Shown here piece after piece: positions 41,809-51,496 of a stretch of 64,000 nucleotides of DNA (position 1 is its first letter; every line of letters begins with the position of its first letter). The stretch spans positions 41,711 through 105,710 of the forward strand of contig JALEMS010000023.1 in NCBI GenBank assembly GCA_022768185.1, in the 5' to 3' direction. Position numbers and translations under genes: made by a program. This DNA comes from Clostridiales bacterium. Lineage in GTDB: Bacteria; Bacillota; Clostridia; Oscillospirales; Oscillospiraceae. The notes below the pieces were generated by a model. That model made no database searches, was not told the origin of the DNA, and saw nothing but the letters and a program-made list of their open reading frames with translations.

Positions 41809-42342
41809 ATGAATAAAACCGTTTCCCGTGTGCTCTGGATTGTCGCCGGCATACTGCTGATCGCAGTCGGTATTGCTTGCTTTGCCCACCCCGGCGCTAC
41901 CCTGGGCGGGCTGTCGGTTGCACTGGGTCTTGCGATGCTGTTTTCCGGACTTGTGGATATTGTCATCTTTGCCGCTGCGCGCCGTTTGATGTACGGTGCG
42001 GGCTGGTTCCTGCTGGACGGTATTCTGACTGTGCTGCTGTCGGTCTTCATCCTCGGCAACCGGATGTTTACCATGATGACGCTGCCGTTTATTCTTGGTA
42101 TGTGGCTGCTGTTTTCCGGCATCAGCATGCTGGTGGGTTCCTTCGACCTGCAGCGCTTCGGTATGCGTGGCTGGGGCTGGCTCACAGCACTTGGCGTGCT
42201 TCTGGCAGTGTTTGGCTTTTCCACGTTCTTCAACCCCGTGGCGGGCGCCGCTGTCCTCACCGTGATGACAGGCCTGCTGCTGATTCTGCAGGGCGCGGCT
42301 GCCATTGCACGCGGCTGCCTCACCGGCCGGTTCTGGCTGTGA
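41809..42342 (+). CDS. DUF308/HdeD-like membrane protein
   Basis: A 177-residue protein with six predicted helices arranged as three repeated hairpins (VLWIVAGILLIAVGIACFAH, GLSVALGLAMLFSGLVDI, FILGMWLLFSGISMLVGSF, GLLLILQGAAAIARG). This pattern fits the HdeD/DUF308 family, linked to acid stress in enterobacteria and of unknown function in Firmicutes. The start ATG 41809 is preferred; a TTG at 41785 overlaps the AAAGGA site. It is 83 bases after hsp20 with no strong terminator between, so partial co-expression under HrcA is possible. Confidence 0.85.
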   Translation: MNKTVSRVLWIVAGILLIAVGIACFAHPGATLGGLSVALGLAMLFSGLVDIVIFAAARRLMYGAGWFLLDGILTVLLSVFILGNRMFTMMTLPFILGMWLLFSGISMLVGSFDLQRFGMRGWGWLTALGVLLAVFGFSTFFNPVAGAAVLTVMTGLLLILQGAAAIARGCLTGRFWL

Positions 42343-42397
42343 CGGGCTGCGCGCCTGCGCAGAGCAATCACCGGTTTGCCAACAGCTGAAACGGAAA

Positions 42398-42438
42398 AAT
42401 CATGGCAGGCACGAAAGTGCCTGCCATGATTCTGTTTT
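42398..42438 (+). terminator. Intrinsic terminator after the HdeD-like gene
   Basis: A perfect 15-base stem AATCATGGCAGGCAC/GTGCCTGCCATGATT with a GAAA loop is followed by CTGTTTTTT. Confidence 0.92.
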
Positions 42439-42478
42439 TTAGAATTTTTCAAATCCTCTGCCGTGTTCTCTCCGCAGC

Positions 42479-43276
42479 TTACACCCGAGCCGTATCCTCG
42501 GGCGCAGCCGGTGACGGCTCCCATCCGTTGAGCAGCAGCCCTGCCAGATACAGTTGACTTGCACCAGCTGCAAACAGCACAAGCTTTCTGCCAAACGGCA
42601 TGGAATCGGGCATGACGGCAAAACAGAAATACACGCTCAGCAGCATCAGCCACAGTGCCCGACTGGGCACGACCTTTCCGGCCAGATATCCCGTCTCATA
42701 ATAAAAGCTGACGGCAAGCACGCACAGAGCAAGAATCTGCACGCAGAAGCTCCAGATGACGGGATCACGCGCGTGCTCTTTGTAGCAGAGCACAAGCCAA
42801 TAGCAAAACAGGATAACCGGCATGAGCGCACAGGTCATCGTTCCCGCGCTGCGCACACCGGCACGGACCTGCCGCAGCTGTACGGCAAAGCCAACTCCGG
42901 AAAGCACTGCCAGAAGGCCCAGAACGCGCTCAGCACGCGGATAAACCGCCGAGCCGGAAGAAAACAGCACGATCAGGCCGCCAAGACACAGTATGGCGGC
43001 GCACAGCGTCCCAATCAGACGACCGGGCCTTCCGCATCCGAAGGCAACGGCTGCCTCCGGAACCGCAGCTTGTCCGGAAAAGCATCTCCGGCTGAAAAAA
43101 TACAGCGCCGCCGCCGCAAGGATGCACCACAACGCAAACAGATATCCGGACAGGCCCGGCGTGTACAGCCCCGTTGTCTCGTCAAAACGGTTGAGCAGCT
43201 GCAGCCAGCGGAAAAACAGGCCGAACGCCCCCGTCACGCAGGCCGCACCCAGCGCTGTCCACATTGTTTTTCGCAT
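42479..43276 (-). CDS. Hypothetical polytopic membrane protein
   Basis: A 265-residue protein with about seven to eight hydrophobic segments (for example GYLFALWCILAAAALYFF, LIGTLCAAILCLGGLIVLF, RALWLMLLSVYFCFAVMPD, LVLFAAGASQLYLAGLLL). I recognise no domain. The N-terminus MRKTMWTALGAACVTGAFG may insert as the first helix. It is monocistronic on the minus strand, divergent from spoIID. Codon use and GC content resemble its neighbours. Similar proteins of unknown function with this layout occur in Oscillospiraceae, but I cannot name a family. Confidence 0.75.
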   Translation of the reverse strand: MRKTMWTALGAACVTGAFGLFFRWLQLLNRFDETTGLYTPGLSGYLFALWCILAAAALYFFSRRCFSGQAAVPEAAVAFGCGRPGRLIGTLCAAILCLGGLIVLFSSGSAVYPRAERVLGLLAVLSGVGFAVQLRQVRAGVRSAGTMTCALMPVILFCYWLVLCYKEHARDPVIWSFCVQILALCVLAVSFYYETGYLAGKVVPSRALWLMLLSVYFCFAVMPDSMPFGRKLVLFAAGASQLYLAGLLLNGWEPSPAAPEDTARV

Positions 43277-43354
43277 AATGTAAGCCTCGATTTCATAGAA
43301 ATTTATAGCTCATTGTAACGCCAGTTCCAACCGCCGTCAAGGGAAAGGTGCCGT

Positions 43355-44377
43355 ATGAAAAAGCGAAGCACTCCGCTGCCGTTTCTCTGGATCATCCTGC
43401 TTGCGCTCGCACTCGCCGGATCCAGCCAAAGCGGCACGGCGCGCGGCGAGCCGGCCGCGCCGGAGGCGCCGTCCTCCCTGCCGGCGTTTTCCGGCAGCAT
43501 CACCGCGAAAATGGACGGTGAAGTACACACGCTGCCGCTGGAGGAATACCTCATAGGCGTTGTGGCGGCGGAAATGCCGGCATCCTTTGAACAGGAGGCG
43601 CTCAAGGCGCAGGCCGTCGCCGCACGCACCTATCTGCTCTCCCGCATGTCGCACCGCAGCGGAAGCCATCCGGATGCCGACGTGTGCACCGATCCCGCCT
43701 GCTGCACAGCGTGGAGCGGGCAGGACGCACAGAAGGCGCGCTGGGGCACAGATTACGAAGCCAACCGGGCAAAGCTCTGCCGTGCCGTGTCGGAGACGGC
43801 CGGAGTGTATCTTGTCTGGCAGGGTGAGCCGATCCAGGCAGTGTTTCACGCCGCCTCCGCCGGGCAGACCGCCGCCTCCGGCGAGCTGTGGAACGCGCTG
43901 CCGTACCTGATTTCCGTCCCCTCTCCGGAGACAGCGGCGGATGTACCCAATTATGTCAGCACGGTTGCGGTTCCTGCGGAGGACTTCCGGCAAACCATTC
44001 TGCAGGCTGCGCCGCAGGCAGATCTTTCAGGCGATGCCTCCGGCTGGCTGGGGATGCAGACACTGACGGAAAGCGGGCGCGTCGATACGCTCACCATCGG
44101 CGGCGTGTGCCTGAGCGGCCAGACGCTTCGCACGCTGTTTTCTCTTCGATCCGCCATGTTTACGCTGGAATATGCCGGAGGCGACTTTCGCTTTACCGTA
44201 TCCGGTTACGGTCATGGCGTCGGCATGAGCCAGTACGGCGCAAACGTCATGGCACGGCAGGGCGCGGACTATGCTGCGATCCTGGCGCATTATTTTCCCG
44301 GCGCGTCGCTGGAGGATGTCTCCAGGAAAAACATGGAGCAGGTCGCCTCTGCAACCAGCTTGTCCTCCTCATCGTAA
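43355..44377 (+). CDS. spoIID: Stage II sporulation protein D (SpoIID/LytB)
   Basis: A 340-residue protein with an N-terminal helix (PFLWIILLALALAGSS) and a SpoIID domain: LPLEEYLIGVVAAEMPASF with the catalytic Glu, ALKAQAVAARTYLL, FHAASAGQTAASGELW and the C-terminal VSGYGHGVGMSQYGANVMA. It is a lytic transglycosylase that cleaves glycan strands after SpoIIP removes stem peptides, driving engulfment. Its last 88 bases overlap the convergent thioesterase gene, so its extreme C-terminus (a Ser-rich tail) is encoded opposite that gene. Confidence 0.94.
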   Translation: MKKRSTPLPFLWIILLALALAGSSQSGTARGEPAAPEAPSSLPAFSGSITAKMDGEVHTLPLEEYLIGVVAAEMPASFEQEALKAQAVAARTYLLSRMSHRSGSHPDADVCTDPACCTAWSGQDAQKARWGTDYEANRAKLCRAVSETAGVYLVWQGEPIQAVFHAASAGQTAASGELWNALPYLISVPSPETAADVPNYVSTVAVPAEDFRQTILQAAPQADLSGDASGWLGMQTLTESGRVDTLTIGGVCLSGQTLRTLFSLRSAMFTLEYAGGDFRFTVSGYGHGVGMSQYGANVMARQGADYAAILAHYFPGASLEDVSRKNMEQVASATSLSSSS

Positions 44378-44715
44378 ACCCGCGCCTCATACACGCCGGT
44401 GCGCCGTCCGGAACGGATGATTCTGGAGATGGCGCGCAGCTTTCTGCCGCGTCCGGGGCGCAGATAATAAATATTTGCGCTCTGCGTCACGGTGGGGCGT
44501 CCGTCGGCACGTGCAAGAAAGCCGCACGCCGCATCGCACAGCGTGAAAAGAAAGCCGCCATGTGCAATGCCCTCGGAATTGTACAGCTCATCCTTCAGCT
44601 CCGCCTCGATCTCAAAGTGCTCGGCGGTGCAGGAAACCGGCCGGATACCGACATAGCCGTTAAATCCGCGGAGCATGGTGTCCGCCCGATGCATCATTTG
44701 TTCGATCGTTTCCAT
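44290..44715 (-). CDS. PaaI-family hotdog thioesterase
   Basis: The start is ATG 44715 behind GGAGGTTATC. The 141-residue single-hotdog protein has the PaaI pattern NSEGIAHGGFLFTLCDAACG, with the HGG block and catalytic Asp, then TQSANIYYLRPGRGRKLRA. It hydrolyses acyl-CoA thioesters, often aromatic ones, in the cytoplasm; the substrate is not evident. The 3' end overlaps spoIID by 88 bases in convergent orientation. The ClpC gene lies upstream on the other side without overlap. Confidence 0.9.
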   Translation of the reverse strand: METIEQMMHRADTMLRGFNGYVGIRPVSCTAEHFEIEAELKDELYNSEGIAHGGFLFTLCDAACGFLARADGRPTVTQSANIYYLRPGRGRKLRAISRIIRSGRRTGVYEARVYDEEDKLVAEATCSMFFLETSSSDAPGK

Positions 44716-44832
44716 GATAACCTCCAAAGTAAATCCATCCAAAGCAGCCGCTGACGGCCCTGTGCCGTCAGCGGCTGTGCCATTGTGTTTTGAGCAGTGT
44801 ATCACATCCGACCGGATTTTACCAGAGGCAAT

Positions 44833-47286
44833 TCAAATGGTTTCGATCTGCACATGACCGTCTGCCGCCACGGCACGAACCGTGCCGCCCGGCTGCAGCG
44901 AGCCGTCAAGCAGGCGCTCGGCCACAGCGTCCTCAATGGACGTACGGATGATACGACGCAGCGGACGCGCGCCGTATCGCTCGTCATAGCCCAGCTCCGC
45001 CAGTTTTTCGAGCGCCTCGTCCGTCACCTCCAGCGTCACGCCGAGTCCGGCCATACGCTGCACGACCGGATGGAGCATGCCTGTGGCAACCTGCTGCAGC
45101 TCCTCCTGCGACAGGCGGCGGAAAACAACCGTCTCGTCGATGCGGTTGAGAAACTCGGGCCGGAAGGTGCGTCGCAGCTCGCCCATCACGGCGCTTCGAA
45201 TTTCCTCCTGCGTTTGCCCGGCGCTTCCGCCGCCGGAAAAGCCAAGCCGCCGCCCGGTTTCGGTGATGCTGCGCGCGCCGGTGTTGGAGGTCATGACAAT
45301 AATCGTGTTTTTGAAATCTGCGCGGCGGCCCTGTGAGTCGGTGAGGACGCCGTCCTCCAGGATCTGCAGCAGCAGATTGAACACATCCTCGTTCGCCTTT
45401 TCGATCTCGTCGAACAGCACCACGGAATACGGTCTTCCACGCACCTTTTCCGTCAGCTGACCGCCCTCCTCAAAGCCGACATAGCCAGGCGGCGAGCCGA
45501 TGAGCTTAGAGACGGCATGCTTTTCCATATATTCGGACATGTCAATGCGGATCATGGACTTTTCGTCGCCGAACACCGCCTCGGCCAGCGCCCGGCACAG
45601 CTCGGTCTTTCCGACGCCGGTCGGGCCAAGGAAGAGAAAGCTGCCGATGGGACGCCCGGGATCCTTTAGCCCCACGCGGCCGCGGCGAACAGCGCGCGAA
45701 ACGGCGCGCACCGCCTCATCCTGCCCGACCACACGGCGGCGCAGCAGTTCCTCCATCCGAAGAAGCCGCGCCCCCTCGTCCTCCGTAATGCTCGTCAGCG
45801 GAACGCCCGTCCACACGGAGACGACAGCCGCCACATCCTCCGCCGTTACGCTCACGCCGACGCCGCTGCACTGGGCAGCCCAGCCGGCGCGCGCCTCATC
45901 GAGCTGTGCGCGCAGCATCTGCTCCTCATCACGAAAGCCGGCTGCCTGCTCGTAATCCTGCGCCTCTGCTGCGGCAGTACGCCGGGCAGCCAGGTCCGCA
46001 AGCTGCGACTCCAGCGCCTTGAGGTCGGGAGGCGCAATCCGGTTGGCCATACGCACGCGGCTGGCCGCCTCGTCGATCAGGTCGATGGCCTTATCCGGGA
46101 GATACCGGTCTCCGATATACCGCACGGACAGGCGTACGGCTGCCTCGATGGCCTCGTCACTGATGGCAAGGCGATGGTGCAGCTCATAGCGGCCGCGCAG
46201 ACCATGCAGGATCCGCACACACTGCTCCGGCGTCGGCTCCGGAACCGTAACAGGCTGAAAACGGCGCTCAAGCGCCGCATCCTTTTCAATATGACGGCGA
46301 TACTCGTCCCGGGTCGTTGCACCGATCACCTGCAGTTCACCGCGTCCGAGCGCGGGCTTGACGATATTGGCTGCATCAATGGCTCCTTCTGCTCCGCCTG
46401 CCCCGACGATGGTATGCAGCTCATCCAGAAACAGAATAACGTCTCCTGCGCGCTGTACCTCGCGCAGGACGCTGCGGACACGCTCTTCAAATTCGCCGCG
46501 GTATTTTGTCCCGGCCACCATGCCGGCCAGATCAAGCGAAATGATGCGCCGGCTGCGCAGCTCCTCCGGTACGTTGCCGGATGCAATGCGCAGCGCCAGC
46601 GCCTCAGCTACAGCCGTTTTGCCGACGCCCGGCTCGCCGATGAGTACGGGGTTGTTCTTTGTGCGGCGTGAAAGGATCTGAAGAACACGGGTCAGTTCAT
46701 CCTCCCGTCCGATGACAGGGTCGATGCGCCCGATGCGCGCCAACTCCGTAAGATCACGGCCAAACTGGTCAAGCGTCTTGGTGTCTCCCTTGCGCCCGAT
46801 GCGGCTGCCCGTACCGGGCGCCGAGCGGCCGGAGGGCCGCGCATCGTCTCCGCCTGAGAGCAGACCAAGCAGCTCGGTGTACAGTCTGTTCAGTTCTCCC
46901 CCGCCGTGGGTGATCAGCCGCGCCGCCGTGCACTCCGGCTCGCGGAGGATGCCCATGAGCAGGTGCTCTGTGCCGACGCACTGGCAGCCGAGCCGTCCGG
47001 CGTCCGCTGCCGCCAGCTCAATGGTGCGCTGCGCGTTCGGCGTCAGCCCCTGAACGGGCGCGCCCGGAGCCCCCCGGCCGACGGACGATTCCACCAGCTC
47101 GCGCACCGCGCCCTCGTCCAGACCGCTGGCGCACAGCACCTTTACGCCCGGACCGCTGCCTTCGCGCAGCAGGCCGAGCAGCAGATGCTCCGTTCCGACG
47201 TAGCTGTGTCCGAGCGCGGAAGCCGCCTGCTGCGCCTTTTCCAGTGCGCTGCGGGCACAGTCGGTAAACATATTTGCATTTCTCAT
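44833..47286 (-). CDS. clpC: ATP-dependent Clp protease ATP-binding subunit ClpC
   Basis: The start is ATG 47286 behind CATGGAGGAGGACGTAC. The 817-residue AAA+ unfoldase has two N-terminal Clp repeats ([36 protein letters not shown]), AAA domain 1 ([30 protein letters not shown]), a UVR-like middle coil ([18 protein letters not shown]), AAA domain 2 ([27 protein letters not shown]) and a C-terminal D2 small domain. It works with ClpP to degrade damaged or regulatory proteins. Unlike B. subtilis, there is no ctsR-mcsA-mcsB operon around it and I saw no CtsR box, so regulation must differ. Confidence 0.96.
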   Translation of the reverse strand: MRNANMFTDCARSALEKAQQAASALGHSYVGTEHLLLGLLREGSGPGVKVLCASGLDEGAVRELVESSVGRGAPGAPVQGLTPNAQRTIELAAADAGRLGCQCVGTEHLLMGILREPECTAARLITHGGGELNRLYTELLGLLSGGDDARPSGRSAPGTGSRIGRKGDTKTLDQFGRDLTELARIGRIDPVIGREDELTRVLQILSRRTKNNPVLIGEPGVGKTAVAEALALRIASGNVPEELRSRRIISLDLAGMVAGTKYRGEFEERVRSVLREVQRAGDVILFLDELHTIVGAGGAEGAIDAANIVKPALGRGELQVIGATTRDEYRRHIEKDAALERRFQPVTVPEPTPEQCVRILHGLRGRYELHHRLAISDEAIEAAVRLSVRYIGDRYLPDKAIDLIDEAASRVRMANRIAPPDLKALESQLADLAARRTAAAEAQDYEQAAGFRDEEQMLRAQLDEARAGWAAQCSGVGVSVTAEDVAAVVSVWTGVPLTSITEDEGARLLRMEELLRRRVVGQDEAVRAVSRAVRRGRVGLKDPGRPIGSFLFLGPTGVGKTELCRALAEAVFGDEKSMIRIDMSEYMEKHAVSKLIGSPPGYVGFEEGGQLTEKVRGRPYSVVLFDEIEKANEDVFNLLLQILEDGVLTDSQGRRADFKNTIIVMTSNTGARSITETGRRLGFSGGGSAGQTQEEIRSAVMGELRRTFRPEFLNRIDETVVFRRLSQEELQQVATGMLHPVVQRMAGLGVTLEVTDEALEKLAELGYDERYGARPLRRIIRTSIEDAVAERLLDGSLQPGGTVRAVAADGHVQIETI

Positions 47287-47632
47287 GTACGTCCTCCTCC
47301 ATGGGGCGGCCGGATGGGGCCGCAGCGCCATTATAGACCGGCGCAGTCTGCAAAAGCGCTCGAAATCCGGCGTCTCTCAGGTAAGCCGAATATATGCCGG
47401 TGCATAGCATTATAAAGCCGCAGCGCAGCTTTTATACCGGCGCACAGCGCAGTTGTCCGGCTCCGGAACGCGCAAATTCTCTCTGAAATGCTCAATTTTC
47501 CGCGGCGGTGATTTCGCTTTCATGCCTATAACAGAAATTCTTATTTTTGGAATTGCATTTTTTCAGAAATATGTTACACTGATAGCGATTAAAGTATCTG
47601 CCCCTGCGGCAAAAGCAAATGGAGGTATATCA
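47287..47632. other. 346-base intergenic region between clpC and the ferredoxin gene
   Basis: Divergent promoters must lie here. The ferredoxin promoter is clear (47553-47580). On the minus strand a TATAAT is visible near 47408-47413 for clpC, but its -35 region is weak. No CtsR heptad repeat, CIRCE or other operator was found, and no gene. Confidence 0.6.
47553..47580 (+). promoter_or_regulatory. Sigma-A-type promoter for the ferredoxin gene
   Basis: TTGCAT (47553-47558) and TACACT (47575-47580) are spaced by 16 bases, about 52 bases before ATG 47633. Confidence 0.65.
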
Positions 47633-47803
47633 ATGGCTTTCGTGATTACTGAAGACTGCATCAAGTGCGGTACCTGCGCGATGAACTGCCCGGTCTCCGC
47701 CATCAGCATGAACGGTGACGATTATGTCATCGACGCTGAGCTGTGCGTTTCCTGCGGCGCATGCGCAGCCGGCTGCCCGGTTTCTGCCATCGTCGAGGAA
47801 TAA
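47633..47803 (+). CDS. 2[4Fe-4S] ferredoxin, clostridial type
   Basis: The start is ATG 47633 behind AATGGAGGTATATCA. The 56-residue protein carries two CxxCxxCxxxCP clusters (CIKCGTCAMNCP and CVSCGACAAGCP), the full cysteine set for two [4Fe-4S] centres. It is a low-potential soluble electron carrier for pyruvate:ferredoxin oxidoreductase, hydrogenase and related anaerobic enzymes. Its own promoter and strong terminator make it a short, probably highly expressed, monocistronic gene. Confidence 0.97.
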   Translation: MAFVITEDCIKCGTCAMNCPVSAISMNGDDYVIDAELCVSCGACAAGCPVSAIVEE

Positions 47804-47812
47804 TCTGATATC

Positions 47813-47856
47813 TGCCATTCCGGGAGAACGCCTGTTCTCCCGGAATGGCATTTTTT
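47813..47856 (+). terminator. Intrinsic terminator after the ferredoxin gene
   Basis: A perfect 17-base stem TGCCATTCCGGGAGAAC/GTTCTCCCGGAATGGCA with a GCCT loop is followed by TTTTTT. Confidence 0.94.
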
Positions 47857-47887
47857 CGGACACAGCTGCATAGGAGACGACAGCGGT

Positions 47888-48625
47888 ATGGCGGCAAGCA
47901 TATCGCTTTTTTATGTTATGAAGGAACAAACGCCGCAGCTCTGGCCCGGCGGACCGGTCTATCGGGCTGCGGGCTTTCCCATATCCACCGATTCCGTTCT
48001 GCTCTCAGCCTTCGCGCGCCTGCAGGGCGCGCCGCGGTGCGCCGACCTTGGGTGCGGCGCAGGTCTGCTGCTGGTGCTGCTGGGCAGCCGATGCCCTGCG
48101 GCAAGGCTCACCGGCGTCGAGCTGAACGCAGATGCCGCCGAGGTCGCACGGCAGAACCTGGCCGCAAACGGACATTCCGCCCATATTCTCACCGGCGATC
48201 TGCGGCAGCACCGCGCGCTGCTTCCTGCCGGCGGGTTTGATCTTGTCATTGCCAATCCCCCATATTATCCGGTTGCCAGCGGCGCGGCGGCAGCAGATTC
48301 CGCCCGTGCAGCCGCCCGAAGCGAGCGTACCTGTACGCTGCAGCAGCTGTGCGCGGCGGCGGCGTGGCTGTGCCGAACAGGCGGGGCGTTTTGCCTCGTG
48401 CACAAGCCGGAGCGGCTCAGCGAGCTGTGTGTATGTATGACACAGGCCGGGCTGGAGCCGAAGCGCCTGCGCTTTGTCTGCAGCCGGGCCGGGGCCGCGC
48501 CCAGCCTGATCCTGATGGAGGGCCGCCGCGGCGCAAAGCCGGGCTTGACCGTGCAGCCGCCGCTTGTCCTCGCACGGGACGACGGAAAAGAGACCGATGA
48601 GCTTCGGTCGATCTATCACAGATAA
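47888..48625 (+). CDS. tRNA1(Val) (adenine-N6)-methyltransferase-like protein (TrmN6 family)
   Basis: A 245-residue class I methyltransferase. The SAM motif is ADLGCGAGLLLVLLG, motif II is LTGVELNADAAEVARQNL, and the amino-methyltransferase motif is DLVIANPPYY, typical of TrmN6/YfiC and related N6-adenine enzymes. In E. coli the enzyme modifies A37 of tRNA1(Val); in Firmicutes the paralogue is usually encoded just before rsmI, as here (rsmI starts 27 bases after the stop). ATG 47888 has a GGAG 11 bases upstream, and ATG 47918 is an alternative. The target base is inferred. Confidence 0.88.
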   Translation: MAASISLFYVMKEQTPQLWPGGPVYRAAGFPISTDSVLLSAFARLQGAPRCADLGCGAGLLLVLLGSRCPAARLTGVELNADAAEVARQNLAANGHSAHILTGDLRQHRALLPAGGFDLVIANPPYYPVASGAAAADSARAAARSERTCTLQQLCAAAAWLCRTGGAFCLVHKPERLSELCVCMTQAGLEPKRLRFVCSRAGAAPSLILMEGRRGAKPGLTVQPPLVLARDDGKETDELRSIYHR

Positions 48626-48652
48626 GCCGCAGCAGAGCGGCAGGAGGTCATT

Positions 48653-49510
48653 ATGCCAGAAGGCAAGCTTTATCTGGTCGGCACGCCCATCGGGAACCTG
48701 GGCGATCTTTCCCCGCGCGCGGTGCGCACACTGGAGCGCGTGGATTTCATCGCTGCAGAGGACACGCGTGTCACGCTCAAGCTGCTCACCCACTTCGGCG
48801 TCAAAAAGCCGCTGCTGAGCTATAACGAACACAACCGAGCCGAATGCGGGCCGAGGATTCTCAACCGGCTCCTTGCCGGAGAGAGCTGCGCGCTCGTCAC
48901 CGACGCGGGCATGCCCGCCATCTCCGACCCGGGCGCAGATCTGGTGTGCCTGTGCGCCGGGGCCGGCGTGGAGACTGTCATCGTGCCGGGGCCGTGTGCC
49001 GCCGTGTCCGCGCTCGCGCTCTCGGCGCTGCCGACGCAGCGGTTCTGCTTTGAGGGCTTTCTCTCCACAGCCAACAAAAGCCGCATGGAGCACCTTGAGA
49101 GCCTGCGCACGGAGCGCCGCACTATGATTTTCTACGAAGCGCCGCACAAGCTCCAGCGCACGCTGGACGATTTTCTCAAGTATTTCGGCGACCGGCCGCT
49201 CTCGCTGTGCCGCGAACTGACAAAGGTGCATGAGGAGGTCATCCGCACCACGGTGTCCGAAGCCGTCGCCCGCTTTGCACAGACGCCGCCTCGCGGTGAA
49301 TTTGTACTGATTCTCGCCGGAGCGCCGGAGCCGGAAAAGCCGGCCTTCACACAGGAGCAGGCGGCTGCGCTCGTCGCGCAATACCGCGCGCAGGGCATGC
49401 CGCTCAGGCAGGCCGCGCGCAGGGCTGCGGAGGACACCGGCTTTTCCAAAAACGAGCTGTACCAGCTCGCCCTTTCCGAAACGGATGCGGAAAGCGAAAC
49501 AGACGCATGA
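48653..49510 (+). CDS. rsmI: 16S rRNA (cytidine1402-2'-O)-methyltransferase RsmI
   Basis: A 285-residue tetrapyrrole-methylase-fold protein. RsmI motifs are LYLVGTPIGNLGDLSPRAV, IAAEDTRVTLKLL, SYNEHNRAECGPRIL, LVTDAGMPAISDPG, VPGPCAAVSALALS, and RFCFEGFLS, then FYEAPHKLQRTLDDF. It methylates the 2'-O of C1402 in the ribosomal P-site. The ribosome site is CAGGAGGTCATT. It ends in ATGA overlap with the MATE gene, indicating coupled translation. Confidence 0.96.
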   Translation: MPEGKLYLVGTPIGNLGDLSPRAVRTLERVDFIAAEDTRVTLKLLTHFGVKKPLLSYNEHNRAECGPRILNRLLAGESCALVTDAGMPAISDPGADLVCLCAGAGVETVIVPGPCAAVSALALSALPTQRFCFEGFLSTANKSRMEHLESLRTERRTMIFYEAPHKLQRTLDDFLKYFGDRPLSLCRELTKVHEEVIRTTVSEAVARFAQTPPRGEFVLILAGAPEPEKPAFTQEQAAALVAQYRAQGMPLRQAARRAAEDTGFSKNELYQLALSETDAESETDA

Positions 49511-50883
49511 ACAATACAGCGCGCGCGGGCGGCTTTTTCCTGCATGACCGACAGTTTTACCGCTCGCTGTTTCATATTCTTGCGCTGGTGGCGCTGCAGA
49601 ATGTCATCAATTACAGTGTCAACATGGCAGACAATATTATGCTCGGCAGCTACAGCCAGCCGGCCCTCTCCGGCGCTGCAACGGTCAACCAGATTTTCTT
49701 CCTCGTACAGCAGCTCTCGCTGGGTGTAGGCGATGCGTTCATCGTGCTCGGCTCGCAGTATTGGGGACAACGCCGCACCGAGCCGATCCGTGGGCTGGCT
49801 GCGGCCGCGCTGCGGTGGGCCGTTGTCTGCGGGGCGGTGTTCTTCTTTGCCTGCGCGCTGGCCCCGCGCGGCATTCTGCGGCTGTTTACAAAGGACGAAG
49901 CGATCCTCCTGCAGGGCGTGGCTTACCTGCGCATTCTGAAATACACCTTTATCCCCTTTTTCATCTCTGCAACGGTCATGGCCATTCTGCGCAGCGTGGA
50001 GACGGTACGCATTGCATTTGTCACGTCCATTGTCTCGCTCGTTGTAAACGTTTGCATCAACTACGTGCTGATTTACGGACGCTTCGGCGCGCCGGAGCTT
50101 GGCGTGCGCGGCGCGGCCATCGGTACGCTGACCGCACGCCTGCTCGAGCTGTCGATCGTACTTGGCTATGCCGCACACGACCGAAAAAAGCTCCATTTAT
50201 TCGGCCCGGGTTTCCGGCATCCCGACCCCCTGCTGGCTTCGGACTTCCGTAAAACGGCTGTTCCCGTCATCCTTTCCCAGGTGCTCTGGGGTATCTCCGT
50301 GCCGATGCAGACGGCCATTCTGGGGCATCTGTCCTCCGACGCCATCGCGGCAAATTCCGTGGCTACCACGTTTTATCAGTATCTGAAGGTGGTGGTCATC
50401 GCGGAATCGTCCGCCTTCGGCGTGGTGATCGGCATGACCATCGGCAAGGGCAAGACCGACGAGGTGAAGGCGGCCATGCGCACGCTGGAGTTGATGAGCC
50501 TGTTGATTGCGCTGATCCTCGGCGGCACGCTCTACCTCATCCGCACGCCGCTGCTTCGGCTGTACGAGCTGACCCCCGAGGCGCTGGCGCTGGCCGACCG
50601 TCTGATTGTCATTTTATGCCTTGTCATGGTCGGCATGGGGTATGAAATGCCGATCTGTATGGGCTGCCTGCGTGGCGGTGGAGACACCAAATTTGTATTG
50701 GCGATGAACATGATCAGTACCTGGGCCATTGTAATGCCGCTGTCGTTTGCCAGCGCGTTCTGGTGGAAATGGCCGGTGGCCGCCGTGGTGATCTGTATCC
50801 AGTCAGATCAGATTTTCAAATGCCTGCCCACCTTTGTGCGTGCGCGGCATTACAACAAGTGGATCAAAAAGCTCACACGATAA
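49507..50883 (+). CDS. MATE family efflux transporter
   Basis: A 458-residue membrane protein with 12 predicted helices in two MATE halves: VINYSVNMADNIMLGSYSQP and FFLVQQLSLGVGDAFIVLGSQYWGQ in the first, and VILSQVLWGISVPMQTAILG with ANSVATTFYQYLKVV in the second. It probably exports a drug or metabolite by Na+ or H+ antiport. ATG 49507 overlaps the rsmI stop. It is the last gene of the TrmN6-rsmI-MATE unit, closed by the terminator at 50905. The substrate is unknown. Confidence 0.93.
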   Translation: MNNTARAGGFFLHDRQFYRSLFHILALVALQNVINYSVNMADNIMLGSYSQPALSGAATVNQIFFLVQQLSLGVGDAFIVLGSQYWGQRRTEPIRGLAAAALRWAVVCGAVFFFACALAPRGILRLFTKDEAILLQGVAYLRILKYTFIPFFISATVMAILRSVETVRIAFVTSIVSLVVNVCINYVLIYGRFGAPELGVRGAAIGTLTARLLELSIVLGYAAHDRKKLHLFGPGFRHPDPLLASDFRKTAVPVILSQVLWGISVPMQTAILGHLSSDAIAANSVATTFYQYLKVVVIAESSAFGVVIGMTIGKGKTDEVKAAMRTLELMSLLIALILGGTLYLIRTPLLRLYELTPEALALADRLIVILCLVMVGMGYEMPICMGCLRGGGDTKFVLAMNMISTWAIVMPLSFASAFWWKWPVAAVVICIQSDQIFKCLPTFVRARHYNKWIKKLTR

Positions 50884-50904
50884 CGTATCGTAAGGCCGCT
50901 CTGA

Positions 50905-50932
50905 CCCGCTGCCTTACCGGCAGCGGGTTTTT
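50905..50932 (+). terminator. Intrinsic terminator after the MATE gene
   Basis: The stem CCCGCTGCC/GGCAGCGGG with a TTACC loop is followed by TTTTT. Confidence 0.9.
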
Positions 50933-51024
50933 GGACCATGTGCGGGCGCAGTGTGAGTACGACACATTCCTGTTGACTATGTAACAGGAATGCACCATCG
51001 TTTTGTTGCAAGGGGTGACTCACG

Positions 51025-51465
51025 ATGCTGATAAAAAAGCCCGGAACGATCGCTTTGGCGCTGGCCGCTGTGCTGCTGGCTGCAGTGTTTGCCGTCGGCT
51101 GCGGGTTTACCGGCGCACAGGATGAGATCGGCGGCGAGCCGGTGTTTTCCGCGCGGGATGACGTGGTTGCCGTCACGCTGCACAGTTCCGGCAGCGGAGA
51201 CGCCGAGGCCGACACACAGTATGTGCCGGAGCTTGCCGCCTGGGCGCAGAGCTTTACCTGCGGAAGGCCGCTCTCCGACCGGGACACGCCGGAGCCGGGA
51301 CTCAACTCGTTTTCAATCACACTGACCTATGCCGACGGTACGAGCGAATCCTCCGGCATTGACTTGACCGAGATTGACGGTAATATATATTATGTAAACA
51401 GAGATGCGCTGCCGGACTGCTGGCACACCGCATGGGACGACGGGGACGCGTCGTCCTCTGAATAG
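51025..51465 (+). CDS. Small putative lipoprotein of unknown function
   Basis: A 146-residue protein with a lipoprotein signal peptide (LALAAVLLAAVFAVGCGF; lipidated Cys near residue 26). The mature part (about 120 residues) has no domain I recognise; it contains FSITLTYADGTSESSGIDL and DGNIYYVNRDALPDCW, which suggest a small beta-rich fold, and an acidic tail. GGGGTGACTCACG precedes the start. It is expected on the outer face of the membrane. Single-gene unit. Confidence 0.78.
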   Translation: MLIKKPGTIALALAAVLLAAVFAVGCGFTGAQDEIGGEPVFSARDDVVAVTLHSSGSGDAEADTQYVPELAAWAQSFTCGRPLSDRDTPEPGLNSFSITLTYADGTSESSGIDLTEIDGNIYYVNRDALPDCWHTAWDDGDASSSE

Positions 51466-51496
51466 CTGCCGTCGCTGCGGCACGGCTGGACAAATC

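Noticed and set aside
47287..47632. CtsR operator before clpC
   Set aside because: No AGGTCAAA-type heptad repeat was found, and no ctsR gene is adjacent.
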